DNA of 64,000 nt from Candidatus Enterococcus myersii (GCF_017316025.1 NZ_JAFLVT010000017.1:1-64000), one strand, 5' to 3'; shown: positions 44,212-58,326, counted from the stretch's first letter. Translations and numbers: made by a program. The notes: generated from the sequence alone by a model not told the origin.

Positions 44212-44439
44212 GAATAAACGGCGTTTAAGGTATAACTTTGTTAGCAATAGTCGACTGAGGAGCTGGAATCATATCTACTTGATCTTGAAGCTGAACACTT
44301 CTATCAAGCCTTTTTTTATTATGAGGACAAATAGGTTGTATTTACCTTTTTACGCCACTGGTTTTTTAATGTTCTTGTGATACTATAGAAAAATATGTAA
44401 AGAAGCTTTTTTTACTATTTTTTGAAGGGAAGAAAAGAA

Positions 44440-45261
44440 ATGTCTGTTTTCTTTTATACGGATCGTGGCAACAAACAAAATGAAGACTTTGTCTACGGCA
44501 ATGATACATTTGGTTTTATTTTAGATGGTGCCAGTGGACTAGGAGATAATTATTTACCTGGTATGAGTGATGCACAGGTTTTTAGCCATTTTATCGGCGG
44601 TCAACTGATAACACTTTTGGCGAATGAAAAAATGGCAACAAGTCGTGCTTTGATGCAGGCTGTTACCAGCTTTGCACAAAATTACCGCAAAGAATTAGGA
44701 AAGTTAACCCCTGATTTGTGGCCGAGTGCCACATTTAGTTGTTATCGTAAAATTGGCACGGAAATGGAGTTTAGTTGGTTGGGAGATTCACCAATCACTG
44801 CATTTTTAAACCAACAAATGCGTACTTTCTATGATCGGACCGTTCCGCAAAATGATCAACGAATTGTTTCAACTTTTCATCAACTATTAAAAAAAGGCGA
44901 AACAATTGAGGCTGCAAAAGCGGCAGTGACAAAAGATTTGGTAAAAAATCGACAAACAAAAAATACACCAAACGGATATGCGATTTTAGACCCGTCCCCA
45001 ATTGGCATTGCGCGCTTATCACAAAAAAGTGTACCAGCTGACCAATTGGAAAAAATAGTCATTACCAGTGATGGCTTTTATCGGTTAGTGGATACCTTTA
45101 ATGAATGTACACCGCATCAGTTAGGTCACTTTCAAGATTATGGAACTTTGGTAGCCGCATGTGATCACCTTCGTAAGTTAGAAGGTGAAGATGCAAAATT
45201 GCTAACCTATCCGCGTTTTAAACAAAGTGACGATGCCAGTGTTCTTGTTTGGCAAAAATAA
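44440..45261 (+). CDS. PP2C-like protein phosphatase
   Basis: 273 residues from ATG 44440 with GAAGGGA upstream. The order of motifs follows the PP2C fold: NKQNEDF near the start, FILDGASGLGD with a metal-binding Asp, ATFSCYRKIGTEMEFSWLGDSP, ITSDGFYRLVD and a C-terminal QSDDASVLVW. It is an atypical PP2C-like phosphatase without a transmembrane or FHA domain. The target is unknown, and no partner kinase is nearby. The gene stands alone and ends in a terminator. Confidence 0.82.
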   Translation: MSVFFYTDRGNKQNEDFVYGNDTFGFILDGASGLGDNYLPGMSDAQVFSHFIGGQLITLLANEKMATSRALMQAVTSFAQNYRKELGKLTPDLWPSATFSCYRKIGTEMEFSWLGDSPITAFLNQQMRTFYDRTVPQNDQRIVSTFHQLLKKGETIEAAKAAVTKDLVKNRQTKNTPNGYAILDPSPIGIARLSQKSVPADQLEKIVITSDGFYRLVDTFNECTPHQLGHFQDYGTLVAACDHLRKLEGEDAKLLTYPRFKQSDDASVLVWQK

Positions 45262-45312
45262 AAAGATGGACCACATCTCAGCTTCATGGCTGTAAACGTG
45301 GTCTATCTTTTT
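45261..45312. terminator. Bidirectional terminator
   Basis: AAAAGATGGACCAC pairs with GTGGTCTATCTTTT (one mismatch), with A and T runs on both flanks, between convergent genes. Confidence 0.85.
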
Positions 45313-45343
45313 ATTTTCATGAGATTATTTGCTTGGATTTTCA

Positions 45344-45676
45344 CTAGGCATTGTTGACAATCTTTTGAATTTGATCGTCTAAGCTGCGAATAACATGGGC
45401 AGCATTGTTTTTAAAGTCTTCACTAAAGCTGTTACCTGCTGGCGTGACAGTACCGACTTCTTTGTTCATAATATCGTAGATAACCAGACTTTCATCTTCT
45501 TTTTGCCAGTTCACTTTCCAATAAGGTCCTTCAAGTGCACCGTTTAAAATATCTTGTGCATTGTCTAAAACGGCTTGCAAAATAATTTTTTCTTCAGTCG
45601 TTGCGATACCTCGATTTTTGTCGTCGGCTAATTTTTCAGTTACTTCAATCATGTTAGTGGGAACAAGTAGTGACAT
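45344..45676 (-). CDS. Small conserved-looking protein of unknown function
   Basis: A 110-residue acidic soluble protein with RBS AAAGGAGGA. The N-terminal half is helical (EEKIILQAVLDNAQDILNGALEG). The centre has an aromatic beta-like stretch (PYWKVNWQKEDESLVIYDIM), and the C-terminus is helical again (NAAHVIRSLDDQIQKIV). I recognise no domain. It is monocistronic, facing the PP2C-like gene. Confidence 0.65.
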   Translation of the reverse strand: MSLLVPTNMIEVTEKLADDKNRGIATTEEKIILQAVLDNAQDILNGALEGPYWKVNWQKEDESLVIYDIMNKEVGTVTPAGNSFSEDFKNNAAHVIRSLDDQIQKIVNNA

Positions 45677-45839
45677 GGTAATTCCTCCTTTTTTTCTATT
45701 ATAACTTTTATTTGAAAATGGGGGTAAAGATTACCTTTTCATCATTTTCAAGGTTTTTGTTTCACAAAAATGAAGAGAAGGTCTACACTTTAATTAGTGA
45801 ATAAGTAAAAGTCAATTAATTAGTGAAAGGATGAAAAAA

Positions 45840-47240
45840 ATGAACAATCACAGTGCATGTACGACGATTTTGGTAGGAAAAAAGGCTTCAATTGATGGTT
45901 CTACTATGATTGCCCGCAACGAAGATGGAGAAGCGCCATTAAATCCTAAGAATTTTATTGTAGTAAAACCAGAAGAACAAGTGCAAAATTACAAAGCTGT
46001 TATTAGTGGTGTTGAAATAAAATTACCTGACAATCCCTTGCGTTATACTGCTACGCCGGATGTTTCACCTAAAATCGGTATTTGGGGAGAATCTGGTATT
46101 AATAGCGCGAATGTTGCCATGTCAGCAACTGAAACAATTACAAGCAACTCTCGGATTTTAGGAGTTGATCCTTATGTGACAGGCGGTATTGGGGAAGAAG
46201 ATATGCTGACTATCGTCTTGCCATATATTAAAAGTGCCCAAGCAGGCGTTAAACGCTTAGGCGCATTGTTAGAAGAATTCGGCACGTATGAACCAAATGG
46301 TATTGCCTTTTCTGATCAGGATGAAATTTGGTGGTTTGAAACAATCGGTGGACATCACTGGGCTGCTGTTAAAATTCCAGATGATGCTTATGTGGTGGCA
46401 CCTAATCGGATGAATATTACTGACTTTGATTTTGATTCACCCGATACATTGTGTTCGAAAGATTTAAAAGAATTGATTCACAACTATCATTTAAATCCTG
46501 ATTATACTGGCTATAATTTACGGCACATCTTTGGTAGTGCAACGGTAAAAGATAACCAATACAACAATCCGCGGGCTTGGTATGTGCAACGCTTCTTCAC
46601 GCCAGAGATAGAACAATCACCCTTTGATCAAAATCTGCCATTTATTTGTAAAGCCAATCGTTTAATAAGTGTGGAAGATATCAAATGGGCGTTAAGTTCT
46701 CATTATGAAGAAACAGTCTATGATTGTTATGGCGACGGTACGAAAGCACAAAAAAGCCAGTTGCGTCCCATCGGCATTAACCGCAATCAAGAAGTACACA
46801 TTTTGCAATTGCGTAATGACGTACCAAAAGAAATTGCAGGTATTCATTGGTTGGCTTTTGGTCCGAATACCTTTAACACTGTTGTGCCATTTTATGCAAA
46901 TGTAGAAGATACACCAGCTTTTTATAAAGAAGTAAAAGAAGATTTTAGTTTGGATAATATGTATTGGTTAAGTGGCGTGATCGCCGTTTTAGGGGATACA
47001 AATTATAATTTATATTCAGATGTACGAGATGATTATGTACAAGATAGTGTTGCCGCTTTTCGTCATATCCAACACAAGGCAGATCAAAATGCAGTCAACA
47101 AAGCAGATAGCTCAAATTATTTAGCTTCAGTGAATGAAGAGTATGCCAAAGTAGCCAAAGAGTTGACAACAAAACTGCTTGGGCAAATGGTAATGCTTGG
47201 TGCACCACAAATGAAGTTGCGTTTTAACTTAGGGGATTAA
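45840..47240 (+). CDS. pepD: C69-family dipeptidase (PepD type)
   Basis: 466 residues from ATG 45840, eight bases after GAAAGGA; the earlier ATG 45831 overlaps that site. The N-terminal ACTTILVGKKAS carries the nucleophile Cys7, followed by the family-typical DGSTMIARNEDG. GIWGESGINSANVAMSATET and a central IWWFETIGGHHWAAVKIPDD further support C69. It is a cytosolic dipeptidase of broad specificity, common in lactic acid bacteria. It is monocistronic. Confidence 0.92.
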   Translation: MNNHSACTTILVGKKASIDGSTMIARNEDGEAPLNPKNFIVVKPEEQVQNYKAVISGVEIKLPDNPLRYTATPDVSPKIGIWGESGINSANVAMSATETITSNSRILGVDPYVTGGIGEEDMLTIVLPYIKSAQAGVKRLGALLEEFGTYEPNGIAFSDQDEIWWFETIGGHHWAAVKIPDDAYVVAPNRMNITDFDFDSPDTLCSKDLKELIHNYHLNPDYTGYNLRHIFGSATVKDNQYNNPRAWYVQRFFTPEIEQSPFDQNLPFICKANRLISVEDIKWALSSHYEETVYDCYGDGTKAQKSQLRPIGINRNQEVHILQLRNDVPKEIAGIHWLAFGPNTFNTVVPFYANVEDTPAFYKEVKEDFSLDNMYWLSGVIAVLGDTNYNLYSDVRDDYVQDSVAAFRHIQHKADQNAVNKADSSNYLASVNEEYAKVAKELTTKLLGQMVMLGAPQMKLRFNLGD

Positions 47241-47269
47241 TGGGAATACGTTGTAAAAGCCAATTAAGC

Positions 47270-47309
47270 AAAAAGGAGCTGGGACCACTTATAGTCCCAG
47301 CTCCTTTTT
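47270..47309 (+). terminator. Rho-independent terminator of the dipeptidase gene
   Basis: AAAAGGAGCTGGGAC pairs with GTCCCAGCTCCTTTT around a short loop, then a T-run. Confidence 0.93.
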
Positions 47310-47312
47310 ACA

Positions 47313-47363
47313 ATAAAAATTGATCTCAAAGCAGCTTATCGCAAAAGAAGTTGCTTTGAGATT
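47313..47363 (-). terminator. Terminator-like hairpin of the YxeA-type gene
   Basis: On the minus strand ATCTCAAAGCA and TGCTTTGAGAT form the stem, followed by CAATTTTTATT. It lies 147 bases downstream of the gene it probably ends. Confidence 0.6.
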
Positions 47364-47509
47364 AATCACTTTGTTAAAGGCTATAAAATTTGAAAGTCAT
47401 GTCACTATTTTATTTCCTTACGCAATTTGTGCAAGGGTTCCTAAATTTTTTTATGAATAGAACTTGTGGCGTTATGCTAAATTTGGGAATCATAGGAGGT
47501 TATAGCGAT

Positions 47510-47869
47510 TTAATTTAAATGCGTTAATGCTTTTTTGGGTACCGCTTTTTCAGCGACTTCTTCCCACTGAGTCACGCCTTCTTTTTTGGTATTGTACGTA
47601 ACTTTTAAGTATGCATTTTTCCGCAAAGGGCGTTCTTTGTTGGCACGAAAGGTTAATTCTTTACTTTTGCCATTTTCATCGTAACCGGTTAATTGATATT
47701 CGTAGTCTAAATATTCTTGGCCGCTGTCATCTTTTAAGGTCACTTGTTTACCATCTGTTGTCACTTGAACATAATAGGTATCGCCACCCATCTCTGTTGT
47801 TTCAATAAATTTAAATAATCCAAAGGCCGCGACGATAACAACCACTAAGCCGATTAATAGTTTTTTCAT
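47510..47869 (-). CDS. YxeA-family secreted or membrane-anchored protein
   Basis: 119 residues from ATG 47869 with GGTGG upstream. The N-terminus MKKLLIGLVVVIVAAFGLFKF is a signal peptide or anchor. The rest is a small beta-rich domain with YYVQVTTDG, DYEYQLTGYDENGKSKELTF, LRKNAYLKVTYNTK and a VTQWEEV motif typical of YxeA (DUF1093). It should sit outside the membrane. The function is unknown; Bacillus relatives appear in stress or envelope contexts. Confidence 0.82.
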   Translation of the reverse strand: MKKLLIGLVVVIVAAFGLFKFIETTEMGGDTYYVQVTTDGKQVTLKDDSGQEYLDYEYQLTGYDENGKSKELTFRANKERPLRKNAYLKVTYNTKKEGVTQWEEVAEKAVPKKALTHLN

Positions 47870-47881
47870 GTATTCCACCAT

Positions 47882-48335
47882 CCTGTTTACTTTATAACAC
47901 TATCTTAAACGGATTTTAAAAAAGGTACCATAGCTTTTTATTGCGAAAGACTTACATTTTTGCAATAAGCCGATTTTCATAAGTAAAAAAATAGCCTTCT
48001 AAAAGGCTAAGGTGATCTGTTACAAGAAAATGCGTCATGCCATTTTCTTATGTAATACGGCTAAAGGAGCTAAAAAAATAGCTTGGCGGAAACTATGGGG
48101 AATAGTTTTCCGCCTATTGGGAAATTAAGGTTATTGGGGAATATCCTTGTTTCTACTACTCATTTTAAACTGTTTTGACTAAATTGCATTATAATTATTC
48201 TAAATAGGAAAATCAAGAGGTTCTACAATGTTATTTTCTTCATTATAAAAGGCGACAATATCCTCTTTTTTAGGTAATTTTCGTTTTACTTCATTTTTTT
48301 TTGAATTAGAGAATTTTTTGATAAGAAAAAATTTG
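47882..48335 (-). other. Gene-free stretch with two hairpins and a possible coding relic
   Basis: A strong stem GGCGGAAACTA / TAGTTTTCCGCC lies at 48085-48114 without a T-run. On the minus strand TAGCCTT/AAGGCTA (48009-47992) is followed by seven Ts and reads as a terminator with no gene. A minus-strand frame ending at 48200 (KRKLPKKEDIVAFYN...) looks protein-like but lacks a start. The stretch may be a degraded gene or a small RNA region. Confidence 0.4.
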
Positions 48336-48393
48336 AAAAAATAGATAAAAACGCCTGCTGTACAATTGTTTTGAAAATAATTGTACAGCAGGC
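48336..48393 (-). terminator. Terminator of the malEFG operon
   Basis: On the minus strand GCCTGCTGTACAATT pairs perfectly with AATTGTACAGCAGGC, followed by GTTTTTATC and a second T-run. It lies 22 bases after malG. Confidence 0.93.
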
Positions 48394-48414
48394 ATTTTGC
48401 TTGGATTTTTTTGA

Positions 48415-49287
48415 TTAACCTTTTACAGAACCAGAAGTAATCCCTTCTACATAATATTTTTGCATGAAGATAAATAAAATCGTAATTGGAATTGCAATCA
48501 GTACACAACCGGCTGTAAAAGACATAAATAAAGAGTTTGCAGTTGTTTTGTTCATCATTGAGAATAAGCCGATCGCAACGGTGTAGTTTTTAACATCGTC
48601 GCCCATGATGATCTTGGCAAAGATAAAGTCCATCCACGGAGCCATAAAGGCCATTAAAGCAGTGTAGACAATAATTGGCTTGGAAAGGGGAAGCGTAATT
48701 TTAGTAAAAATTTGCCATTTGTTGGCACCATCAATCATGGCAGATTCATCCAAGGCCATTGGAATGGTATCAAAGAATCCCTTCGCAATATAAAAACCTA
48801 AGGCAGCACCTGAAGAGTAGATCAAAATTAAAGCGAGCAAACTTTGAGTTAAATCCATTGCTTTTAAAATATAGTAGACCGCAATCATACTCATAAAGCC
48901 AGGAAACATATTTAAAACTAAGGCCACTTTTAAAAATGGTTTCCGTAGTTTAAAACGCAATCGCGATAAGGCATAAGCCATGGCAATTGTAATGAAGGTT
49001 GAAAGCAGACAGCTAATAACTGCAACAAAAAGTGTGTTTAAAAACCAACGGACAAAAGGATAGTTGCCTGAAGCATCACTTAAAAGGGTAGCATAATTTC
49101 CCATTGTAAATTCTTTGGGGATGATATAAGGAACAAATGCGCCCCCTTCTGAACGAAAGCTCGTAAGAACAATCCAGAAAATAGGAAAGAGCCAAAAGAC
49201 TGCCATAATCGTTAAAATGGCGTAGATTAACGTGCGGGTTGCTCTTTGTTTTTTATGATAACTTTTGCTTTTTGATTGTACCGCCAT
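48415..49287 (-). CDS. malG: Maltodextrin ABC transporter permease MalG/MdxG
   Basis: A 290-residue permease with six helices. The EAA loop reads DESAMIDGANKWQIFTKITLPLSKPI, the site that contacts the ATPase. The N-terminal FPIFWIVLTSFRSEG and the final EGITSGSVKG are typical of MalG. It pairs with MalF encoded three bases upstream. No MalK-type ATPase gene is in the cluster, so a shared ATPase such as MsmX/MsmK elsewhere is expected. Confidence 0.93.
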   Translation of the reverse strand: MAVQSKSKSYHKKQRATRTLIYAILTIMAVFWLFPIFWIVLTSFRSEGGAFVPYIIPKEFTMGNYATLLSDASGNYPFVRWFLNTLFVAVISCLLSTFITIAMAYALSRLRFKLRKPFLKVALVLNMFPGFMSMIAVYYILKAMDLTQSLLALILIYSSGAALGFYIAKGFFDTIPMALDESAMIDGANKWQIFTKITLPLSKPIIVYTALMAFMAPWMDFIFAKIIMGDDVKNYTVAIGLFSMMNKTTANSLFMSFTAGCVLIAIPITILFIFMQKYYVEGITSGSVKG

Positions 49288-49290
49288 TTT

Positions 49291-50640
49291 TTACGCCTCC
49301 TTAAATGAATTTGTACGCGTGTAGGCCATTAAACTAAAGACTGCTGATAAGATGAAGATCAAAATACCGATAACAGAGGCTAAATTATAGTCCATCGTAT
49401 TGACAGTCAAGTTATAAAGCCAAGTAACTAAAAGGTCAGTGGAACCAGCGCCGTAAAAGTCAGAGTTGGTTGGACCACCTTGCGTTAATAGATAGATAAC
49501 GTTGAAGTTATTGATATTGCCGATAAATTGTTGGATTAAAGCTGGTGTCATGACAAATAGGATTTGTGGGAAAGTGATGTTACGGAAAATTTGGAATTTA
49601 TTCGCCCCATCAATTTCAGCAGCTTCAATTTGATCAGTTGGCAAGTTTTGGATAATCCCAGTTGAAATTAACATCGTGACTGGAATCCCGATCCACATAT
49701 TGACAACAATAACGGTAATTTTTGCTAAAATTGGATCTGTTAAAAAAGGAATCGAGCTAGAAATCCAACCTAAATTTTGTAAGATGGCATTAATTGGTCC
49801 CGCATCATTTAGTAAATTACGCATGACAAGTAAAGAGACAAATTGCGGCACAGCCATTGTAATAACAAAAAGTGTTCGCCACATTTTTTTGTATTTAATG
49901 CCTTTTGCGTTAATTAATAAGGCTAAGATAATACCAAAAAAGAAATTGGTTACAGTTGCAAAGATGGCCCAAATTAAGGTCCAGCCTAAGACGGGGAAGA
50001 AGGTTCCGGCCATATCACCGCTAATGACATTACCAAAATTTTGTAATCCAACCCAAGTAAATAAGCTTTTTGGTGGTAAGTGATTATGATCGTAGTTCGT
50101 AAAGGCGATGGAAATCATGTATAAAAGCGGTAAAACGGTAAAGAACAAGACACCGATTAATGGGACAGACATTAACGTAACATGGAAACGTTCGTTTAAT
50201 AAGCTGCGTAAGTCTTGAGTAGTTGAAGGAATTTTATCGCCAGATAGTTTTAATTCAAAAAGGTGACGTGCACTTTTTAAGTTGATAACATATAAAATAA
50301 TTAATAAAACACAGACTAAAATAGCCGCAATCCCAAATAGTAAAATCAACATGGAATTATCGCCTTTTTGTAAAAGTTCAATTCCTAAATCTTCGTTATA
50401 AACCAAACCTTGTTTTTTTGTGCCTAAGGTTTGAAGCATCGCTAAGGCGTGAGCACCATTGGTTACAAGCCAATAAATAAAGCCAATTTCACTGGCTAAA
50501 AACAAAAGACCTTTTGGAATTTGTTTGTTTGCCAGGTTAGCAGCACCCATAATGAAAAAAGATAATTTAGTGGGCAAATCACCTTTTTTAAAAAGCTCTC
50601 TAAAGGTGATGTGGGTTTCATAGTTTTTCTTTTTGAACAT
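49291..50640 (-). CDS. malF: Maltodextrin ABC transporter permease MalF/MdxF
   Basis: 449 residues from ATG 50640 behind AGGTGAAG; a longer frame to 50751 has no RBS. The N-terminal extension contains extra helices (KLSFFIMGAANLANKQIPKGLLFL), as in Gram-positive MalF/MalC proteins. The EAA motif is AAEIDGANKFQIFRNITFPQI, and the canonical permease core precedes it. It forms the channel with MalG. A terminator-like hairpin separates it from malE, which may lower its expression relative to the binding protein. Confidence 0.92.
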   Translation of the reverse strand: MFKKKNYETHITFRELFKKGDLPTKLSFFIMGAANLANKQIPKGLLFLASEIGFIYWLVTNGAHALAMLQTLGTKKQGLVYNEDLGIELLQKGDNSMLILLFGIAAILVCVLLIILYVINLKSARHLFELKLSGDKIPSTTQDLRSLLNERFHVTLMSVPLIGVLFFTVLPLLYMISIAFTNYDHNHLPPKSLFTWVGLQNFGNVISGDMAGTFFPVLGWTLIWAIFATVTNFFFGIILALLINAKGIKYKKMWRTLFVITMAVPQFVSLLVMRNLLNDAGPINAILQNLGWISSSIPFLTDPILAKITVIVVNMWIGIPVTMLISTGIIQNLPTDQIEAAEIDGANKFQIFRNITFPQILFVMTPALIQQFIGNINNFNVIYLLTQGGPTNSDFYGAGSTDLLVTWLYNLTVNTMDYNLASVIGILIFILSAVFSLMAYTRTNSFKEA

Positions 50641-50762
50641 GTGGTCTTCACCTAACTTTCGTTTTTCCTGCTTGTATTTAAAAGAGGAATTTTGAACAAG
50701 GAGAATTGAACAAAACTCCCAGTTGTGTTTGAAAGCTAGCTGCATTGCCAAGCTTTCTTAAC

Positions 50763-50812
50763 TAAAAAGGCCGAGCGAAAAAATCTGCAGGGATTTTTTG
50801 ATCGGCCTTAAA
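50763..50812 (-). terminator. Internal terminator/attenuator between malE and malF
   Basis: On the minus strand AAGGCCGATC and a downstream GCTCGGCCTT (one bulge) form the outer stem. An inner AAAAAATC/GATTTTTT stem lies between. A TTTTTAG run follows. It probably stops most transcripts after malE. Confidence 0.75.
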
Positions 50813-50841
50813 TTTTACACTTGCGTCAAACTAATAACGAT

Positions 50842-52098
50842 TTATTCTGCTGACTTAGATGTATCAGCAACAAATTTATCCAATTTTGCTTGGTAGTCAC
50901 TAGCGGCGATTTTGCCTTTGTAAGTGTCGTTAATCAAAGCGTCCATTGGTGGCCAGAATGAAACCATTTCTGGTAATTTGGGCATTACAACAGAATGTTC
51001 TGGGTCAGCCATTTCCATAACTGCTTTTGCGACAGCATCTTCTTTAACTTTGCTATCTTCTTGTAATTCTTTGTTAGCAGGAATTACACCGTTTACTTCG
51101 AATTCTTTTTGTTGTGTTTCTTTACCACTTAGGTAGTTTGCTAATGCCATGGCTGCTAGTGGTGCTTTTGTTTGTTGGTTAACACCGTAAACTTTAACAC
51201 CTAAAAAAGCTTTCATTTGTTTTGGACCATTGCCAAAATCAATGGTAGGGTAAGCTGCAACAGCCATGTTATCACCCAATGCTTTTTTCACATCATTTTT
51301 AGACCATGGACCAGAAAGGAAAGCATCTGTTTTACCAGATTGTAAGTTTGATAAGGCAGATGCGTTGGCTTGAACGACACCGGCATTATCTTTTTGTTTG
51401 GCGATCCAGTCAAGAACTTGTACACCTTGTTCATCATTGAAGTTTGTTCCTTTTAAGTCTTCACCATTTTCACCATATAAAACATTGCCGTTACTCATGA
51501 ATAATGGACCAAAGATGTAGTTAGCACCTGCTTCAGCAAAGTTTGTCCCGATTTTACCTTTTTGGGTTAACGTTGCCCAAGTTTTTACATCATCTGCAGA
51601 TAATTTTGCTTTGTTATAGTAAAGAACTTGTGATTCAACACCATAAGGGTAGCCGTAAATTTTATCTTTCCAAGTAACACCGTTAACAGCTGCTTCGGTA
51701 TTATTTTCTTTAATTTCTTCTGCTTGTTTTTTACCAACGGGATACAAAAGACCAGCTTCTGCCATTTGACCAATTTGATCGTGGGGCATCATGAAAACAT
51801 CAGCAGCTTTTTCTGGGTCTTTTGAAACATCTGCTTTAGCGTCAGCAGATTGACCGGCTTTAATGGTTACTTTTACATCGGGATATTCTTTTTGGAAATC
51901 AGCAACAGCTTCTTTAATAGCTGGAATATGTTCAGTATCAATCCATACTTTTAAATCACCTTTTACTTCTTCAGATTTTGCGGATGAGTTATCTGCGCTG
52001 TCATCTTTTGAATCACTTGAACCACAAGCTGCTAATGTCATAGCAGATAAACTTAAAACTACGCCACCCATCAATAACTTTTTCCAATTTGATTTCAT
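50842..52098 (-). CDS. malE: Maltodextrin-binding lipoprotein MalE/MdxE
   Basis: 418 residues from ATG 52098 behind GGAGGAAC. The signal sequence MKSNWKKLLMGGVVLSLSA ends in the lipobox TLAAC, giving lipidated Cys25. The mature protein has the solute-binding fold: GDLKVWIDTEHIPAIKEAV, a FMMPHDQIGQMAEAGLL segment typical of maltodextrin binders, and YPYGVESQVLYYN. It captures maltodextrins at the membrane surface and hands them to MalFG. Its promoter carries a LacI-type operator between -35 and -10. Confidence 0.94.
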   Translation of the reverse strand: MKSNWKKLLMGGVVLSLSAMTLAACGSSDSKDDSADNSSAKSEEVKGDLKVWIDTEHIPAIKEAVADFQKEYPDVKVTIKAGQSADAKADVSKDPEKAADVFMMPHDQIGQMAEAGLLYPVGKKQAEEIKENNTEAAVNGVTWKDKIYGYPYGVESQVLYYNKAKLSADDVKTWATLTQKGKIGTNFAEAGANYIFGPLFMSNGNVLYGENGEDLKGTNFNDEQGVQVLDWIAKQKDNAGVVQANASALSNLQSGKTDAFLSGPWSKNDVKKALGDNMAVAAYPTIDFGNGPKQMKAFLGVKVYGVNQQTKAPLAAMALANYLSGKETQQKEFEVNGVIPANKELQEDSKVKEDAVAKAVMEMADPEHSVVMPKLPEMVSFWPPMDALINDTYKGKIAASDYQAKLDKFVADTSKSAE

Positions 52099-52146
52099 TT
52101 CTTGTTCCTCCCAAAAATTATTTAAATGATTTCGCTTACAAAATGT

Positions 52147-52175
52147 ATTATGCAACCGATTGCGGAAATAGTCAA
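52147..52175 (-). promoter_or_regulatory. malE promoter with a MalR/CcpA-type operator in the spacer
   Basis: On the minus strand TTGACT and CATAAT are 17 bases apart. The spacer contains CGCAATCGGTTGCA (52164-52151), a palindrome centred on CG as bound by LacI-family repressors such as MalR. The operator sits between -35 and -10, which predicts direct repression. Confidence 0.85.
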
Positions 52176-52348
52176 GCAATTTATTTGAAATATTTTTTTC
52201 ACTTTTTTAAAACACGTGATACAAATTGAAAGTTCCATAAAAGTTTTACGTATATAACGAAAACAATTAACGATATAGACTAATTTTGCGAACGAAAATA
52301 AGAATCGGTCATTTTAGTAACACTTGCAAAGAAGCAAAAAAATATAAA

Positions 52349-52362
52349 TGCAATCGTTTGCG
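52349..52362. promoter_or_regulatory. Second LacI-family operator, divergent GH13 side
   Basis: TGCAATCGTTTGCG is nearly identical to the operator in the malE promoter. It lies ten bases upstream of the -35 box of the plus-strand GH13 operon. It could serve MalR or CcpA. The remaining bases of 52180-52463 show no other element. Confidence 0.75.
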
Positions 52363-52371
52363 GTAATTTCA

Positions 52372-52400
52372 TTGAAATTCAAATTTTAATATGTCATAAT
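52372..52400 (+). promoter_or_regulatory. Sigma-A-type promoter of the GH13 operon
   Basis: TTGAAA and CATAAT are 17 bases apart, 66 bases before the first GH13 start codon and directly downstream of the operator at 52349. Confidence 0.6.
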
Positions 52401-52466
52401 GAAGCCGAAATGAACTTTTTCTCATGAAAAATATCGTGAGTAATCAAAAAAGAAGGGTGCGATTTG

Positions 52467-57495
<5,029 letters not shown>

Positions 57496-57510
57496 TAATT
57501 TATAATCTAG

Positions 57511-57549
57511 CAAAAAAGCGAGCCGACCTTAGTGGGGCTCGCTTTTTTG
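57511..57549 (+). terminator. Terminator of the GH13 operon
   Basis: AAAAAAGCGAGCC pairs with GGCTCGCTTTTTT around an 11-base loop. Confidence 0.93.
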
Positions 57550-57609
57550 CGAATACTAGAACATTTGCTACACTTAACTTACCAAATTCAGTGGAAGAGG
57601 GAAAAGAGA

Positions 57610-58326
57610 GTGAAAGAAAAATGGGGAAGAAAAGATTTATTTGGTTTAATTGTTTTGCCTTTGGAGTTATTAATCGGCAATAATCTGATACGGCTGCCTT
57701 TTTTTAAGGAGAATCCCTTTTATTTTTTAATAGGGGGAATCAGCGTTAATATCTTAGCCTTTGTTGTGTTGCTCATGTTATATAAATCCACTCTAAAAAA
57801 ACAATGGCAGCAATATCGCCAGCATTTGTGGCGTAACTTGTCATTGGCGTTGGTTTTGGTTGTTGTCAGTCATTTATTGATTCAATTTATCAGAGGGGCG
57901 TTGCCAGAAAATCTGATCAAAATTCCAACGGATACTGCTGATAGCGGTGTTTTGCAAACTGATTTTAAAGAAAATAGGCAGCTTGTCGCCTTGTTTTTGG
58001 CTGCATTGCCTTCGTTTATTGCACCATTTTCTGAAGAGTTGGTTTTTCGCTATTTATTAGTTGGAAAAGCACCTAATCATTTTATTCGTGGCATTATGCT
58101 GTTTATTCAAGCTATTTTATTTGGTTTAATTCATTACGCAAATTTTAACGGTAATCTCTATGCCACCATTCCTTATATGACGGTAGGTTTTTTCTTTGGT
58201 CTAATTTATTTGGTCTATCGCAATATTTGGGGTTCACTAATGGTTCATTGGATTTTTAATACGGTTAATCAAATGATTCCAACCTTGTTTATCATCGTTT
58301 TAACTTTATTAGGTATAGCCAACTAA
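57610..58326 (+). CDS. CPBP-family intramembrane protease (Abi/Rce1-like)
   Basis: 238 residues from GTG 57610, seven bases after GAGGGA; the longer frame begins inside the terminator. About seven helices. The catalytic motifs are SEELVFRYLL (EExxxR), FGLIHYANFN (first His) and GSLMVHWIFNTVNQ (second His/Asn). CPBP proteins are putative glutamate-type intramembrane proteases. In lactic acid bacteria some act in bacteriocin self-immunity. A small cationic ORF with a strong RBS follows 28 bases downstream. Confidence 0.87.
   Translation: MKEKWGRKDLFGLIVLPLELLIGNNLIRLPFFKENPFYFLIGGISVNILAFVVLLMLYKSTLKKQWQQYRQHLWRNLSLALVLVVVSHLLIQFIRGALPENLIKIPTDTADSGVLQTDFKENRQLVALFLAALPSFIAPFSEELVFRYLLVGKAPNHFIRGIMLFIQAILFGLIHYANFNGNLYATIPYMTVGFFFGLIYLVYRNIWGSLMVHWIFNTVNQMIPTLFIIVLTLLGIAN

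Noticed and set aside
48200-48508. 102-residue minus-strand ORF covering the malG terminator
   Set aside because: It begins inside malG in another frame and reads through the strong terminator hairpin. Only its final third looks protein-like, and that part is reported as a possible relic instead.
49676-50083. 135-residue plus-strand ORF opposite malF
   Set aside because: It is antisense to a well-supported permease gene, has no RBS, and its Lys/Pro-rich composition mirrors the membrane helices of malF.
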